Of a stretch of DNA of 7,488 bases, positions 6,569 through 7,488 are shown in pieces. Location: the NCBI GenBank assembly GCA_022567365.1, contig JADFHG010000171.1:1-7488 (forward strand), read 5' to 3'. This stretch comes from Planctomycetota bacterium (lineage in GTDB: Bacteria > Planctomycetota > Phycisphaerae > UBA1845). Position 1 is the first letter of the stretch. Every line of letters begins with the position of its first letter. The position numbers were made by a program, and so were the translations under genes. The notes beneath the pieces were generated by a model. The model was not told the origin of the DNA and did not search any database. It was given only the letters and a program-made list of their open reading frames with translations.

Positions 6569-7246
6569 ATGATTTCCAACAAACCAGAACGGGTGTTCGA
6601 ATCAATCGAGGCCGACCACGATACCAGGCGAAGCACCGATAGCCGCGAGTCCTTCGACGATCGGTTGAACCACATCCTCGAAGCCGCCACCGGTGTCATC
6701 GCCCGCGTCGGCTACGAAAGGGCGTCGATGCGCGCGGTGGCCAAGGCCGCCGGCGTAAGCCTCGCCGGCATGTACCACTACTTCGATAGCAAGGAACGGA
6801 TGCTGTTCCTCATCCAATTCCGCACGTTCAACGCGCTGTTGAACAACCTCAAGGAGAAACTCCAAGGCGTGGGCGAACCGGTCGAGCAGCTCCGCGTCAT
6901 GATCCGCTCGCACCTCGGGTATTTCGCCGCCAACATGGCCGCACTAAAGGTCTGCTCCCATGAGCTCGACTCGCTCACCGGCGGCGCCTACGACGAGACG
7001 CGCCGGGTCCGGCTTGATTACTACAACGTGTGCAGGTCCATCGTCGACCGGGTTCTCGATGCCCATGCCCGCGGGCGCACCATCGATCGCCATGTCGCGA
7101 CGATGTCCATGTTCGGAATGCTGAACTGGCTCTACCGTTGGTACGACCCCAAGCGGGGTCGGGCACCGACGGCGATCGCCAATCAGTTCGCCGATCAGTT
7201 CCTTTACGGTCTGCTCGGCAAACGCGAGGCGGAGGATGCGACCTGA
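6569..7246 (+). CDS. TetR/AcrR-family transcriptional regulator
   Basis: A 225-aa protein with a TetR N-terminal DNA-binding domain at about residues 33-80: ILEAATGVIARVGYERASMRAVAKAAGVS, then the recognition helix and LAGMYHYFDSKERML (Tyr69, Tyr71, Phe72, Lys75). The all-helical remainder would bind the ligand. The N-terminal extension of about 30 charged residues before the first helix is longer than usual; ATG 6569 has only a weak ribosome site, so the true start could be slightly different. It diverges from oah across a 279-bp region with face-away promoters and a 20-bp near-palindrome. It is therefore the likely local repressor of the aromatic cluster, released by an aromatic or alicyclic acyl-CoA. 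The ligand is inferred. The stop codon directly abuts the right-end repeat cassette. Confidence 0.92.
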   Translation: MISNKPERVFESIEADHDTRRSTDSRESFDDRLNHILEAATGVIARVGYERASMRAVAKAAGVSLAGMYHYFDSKERMLFLIQFRTFNALLNNLKEKLQGVGEPVEQLRVMIRSHLGYFAANMAALKVCSHELDSLTGGAYDETRRVRLDYYNVCRSIVDRVLDAHARGRTIDRHVATMSMFGMLNWLYRWYDPKRGRAPTAIANQFADQFLYGLLGKREAEDAT

Positions 7247-7261
7247 GAGCCTGTTGAAAAA

Positions 7262-7342
7262 GTAGCGGCCGCCCCCCGTGGCGGCCGTAGGACGACGATA
7301 GCGCTCTCGAAAACCACGTCCGCCACGGGGGGCGGACGCTAC
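7262..7342. repeat. REP/BIME-like inverted repeat, copy 3 (downstream of tetR)
   Basis: Arms at 7262-7287 and 7317-7342, with a 29-nt spacer. The tetR-proximal arm has the CGGCCGCC/GGCGGCCG stem and the distal arm CGTCCGCC/GGCGGACG, the same order relative to the upstream gene as copies 1 and 2. The arms equal those of copy 2 and the spacer differs at four bases. GTAG starts 15 nt after the tetR stop. Confidence 0.9.
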
Positions 7343-7348
7343 GCCGGT

Positions 7349-7488
7349 TTCTTCAACGGACCGCTAGCAGCTTGTTGAAGCAGCATGTGGGACCGACTTT
7401 CTAGTCGGTCAAACGCCGCAGGCGGGCCGAAAATGACCGATTGGAAAGTCGGTCCCACAGAAGAGGTTGTTCTTCAACGGATTGCTAG
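7349..7488. repeat. Imperfect 19-bp direct repeat bracketing the second hairpin pair
   Basis: TTCTTCAACGGACCGCTAG (7349-7367) recurs as TTCTTCAACGGATTGCTAG (7470-7488), 17 of 19 identical. Both end in CTAG. CTAGCAGCTTGTTGAAG (7364-7380) is an imperfect inverted match (13 of 17) to the second copy, so the interval 7364-7488 has inverted ends. Confidence 0.75.
7386..7459. repeat. Second REP-like inverted hairpin pair
   Basis: Arms at 7386-7410 and 7435-7459 are inverted copies differing at two positions of 25. Each begins TGTGGGACCGA from its outer side and folds on itself: GACCGACT-TTCT-AGTCGGTC in the left arm, and GACCGATT-GGAA-AGTCGGTC (one T-G wobble) in the right arm. The GTGGGA foot followed by a short hairpin recalls proteobacterial REP sequences. 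It shares no core sequence with the GTAGCGG family. Confidence 0.82.

Noticed and set aside
3281..7342. Composite transposon carrying the degradation genes
   Set aside because: The flanking repeats are 81-bp hairpin elements with no transposase in the window, and a third copy lies outside the block.
7262..7342. Simple rho-independent terminator of tetR
   Set aside because: The hairpins are GC-rich but not followed by a T tract; the A run lies before, not after, the first stem. A termination role is possible but not the classical form.
7262..7488. CRISPR array
   Set aside because: The repeats are inverted pairs with internal hairpins and only a few units; there is no regular repeat-spacer periodicity and no cas gene.

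Overview
The window carries a GC-rich bacterial gene cluster for anaerobic breakdown of aromatic acids by the benzoyl-CoA route. Six genes lie on the minus strand, read right to left: ring hydrolase (oah), a short-chain dehydrogenase, dienoyl-CoA hydratase (dch), a zinc alcohol dehydrogenase (had), an HgdB/BcrB/BcrC-type iron-sulfur reductase subunit, and its BadF/BcrA/HgdC-type ATPase partner, cut by the left edge. A TetR-family regulator diverges from oah on the plus strand. The host is most likely a strict or facultative anaerobe. Nothing here fixes the phylum.

Layout: 1-697 partial ATPase; 694-1935 reductase/dehydratase subunit, joined to the ATPase by an ATGA overlap; 1936-2159 intergenic with repeat copy 1; 2160-3182 had; 3183-3396 intergenic with repeat copy 2; 3397-4170 dch; 4171-4316 intergenic with short heptamer repeats; 4317-5066 SDR; 5153-6289 oah; 6290-6568 divergent control region (two sigma70-like promoters, a 20-bp near-palindrome, a leader stem-loop); 6569-7246 tetR; 7247-7488 non-coding repeats (copy 3 plus a second family).

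How the genes fit together: the HgdB-like protein and its ATPase resemble the ATP-driven electron-transfer machinery of class I benzoyl-CoA reductase, which makes cyclohexa-1,5-diene-1-carboxyl-CoA. Dch hydrates it to 6-hydroxycyclohex-1-ene-1-carboxyl-CoA. Had oxidises that to 6-oxocyclohex-1-ene-1-carboxyl-CoA. Oah opens the ring to 3-hydroxypimelyl-CoA. The PhaB/FabG-like SDR may take the next oxidation step. The other reductase subunits, ferredoxin and ligase are not seen and could lie beyond the left edge.

The least expected content is between the genes. Three copies of a two-armed repeat, each arm a GTAG-headed GC hairpin, lie just past the stop codons of had, dch and tetR, always in the same orientation to the gene, and share a related 15-nt linker starting at the first base after the stop. 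They look like REP/BIME elements of the kind mobilised by RAYT (Y1) transposases. A second, sequence-unrelated hairpin pair at the right end is framed by the same outer sequences, which suggests a modular cassette with interchangeable cores.
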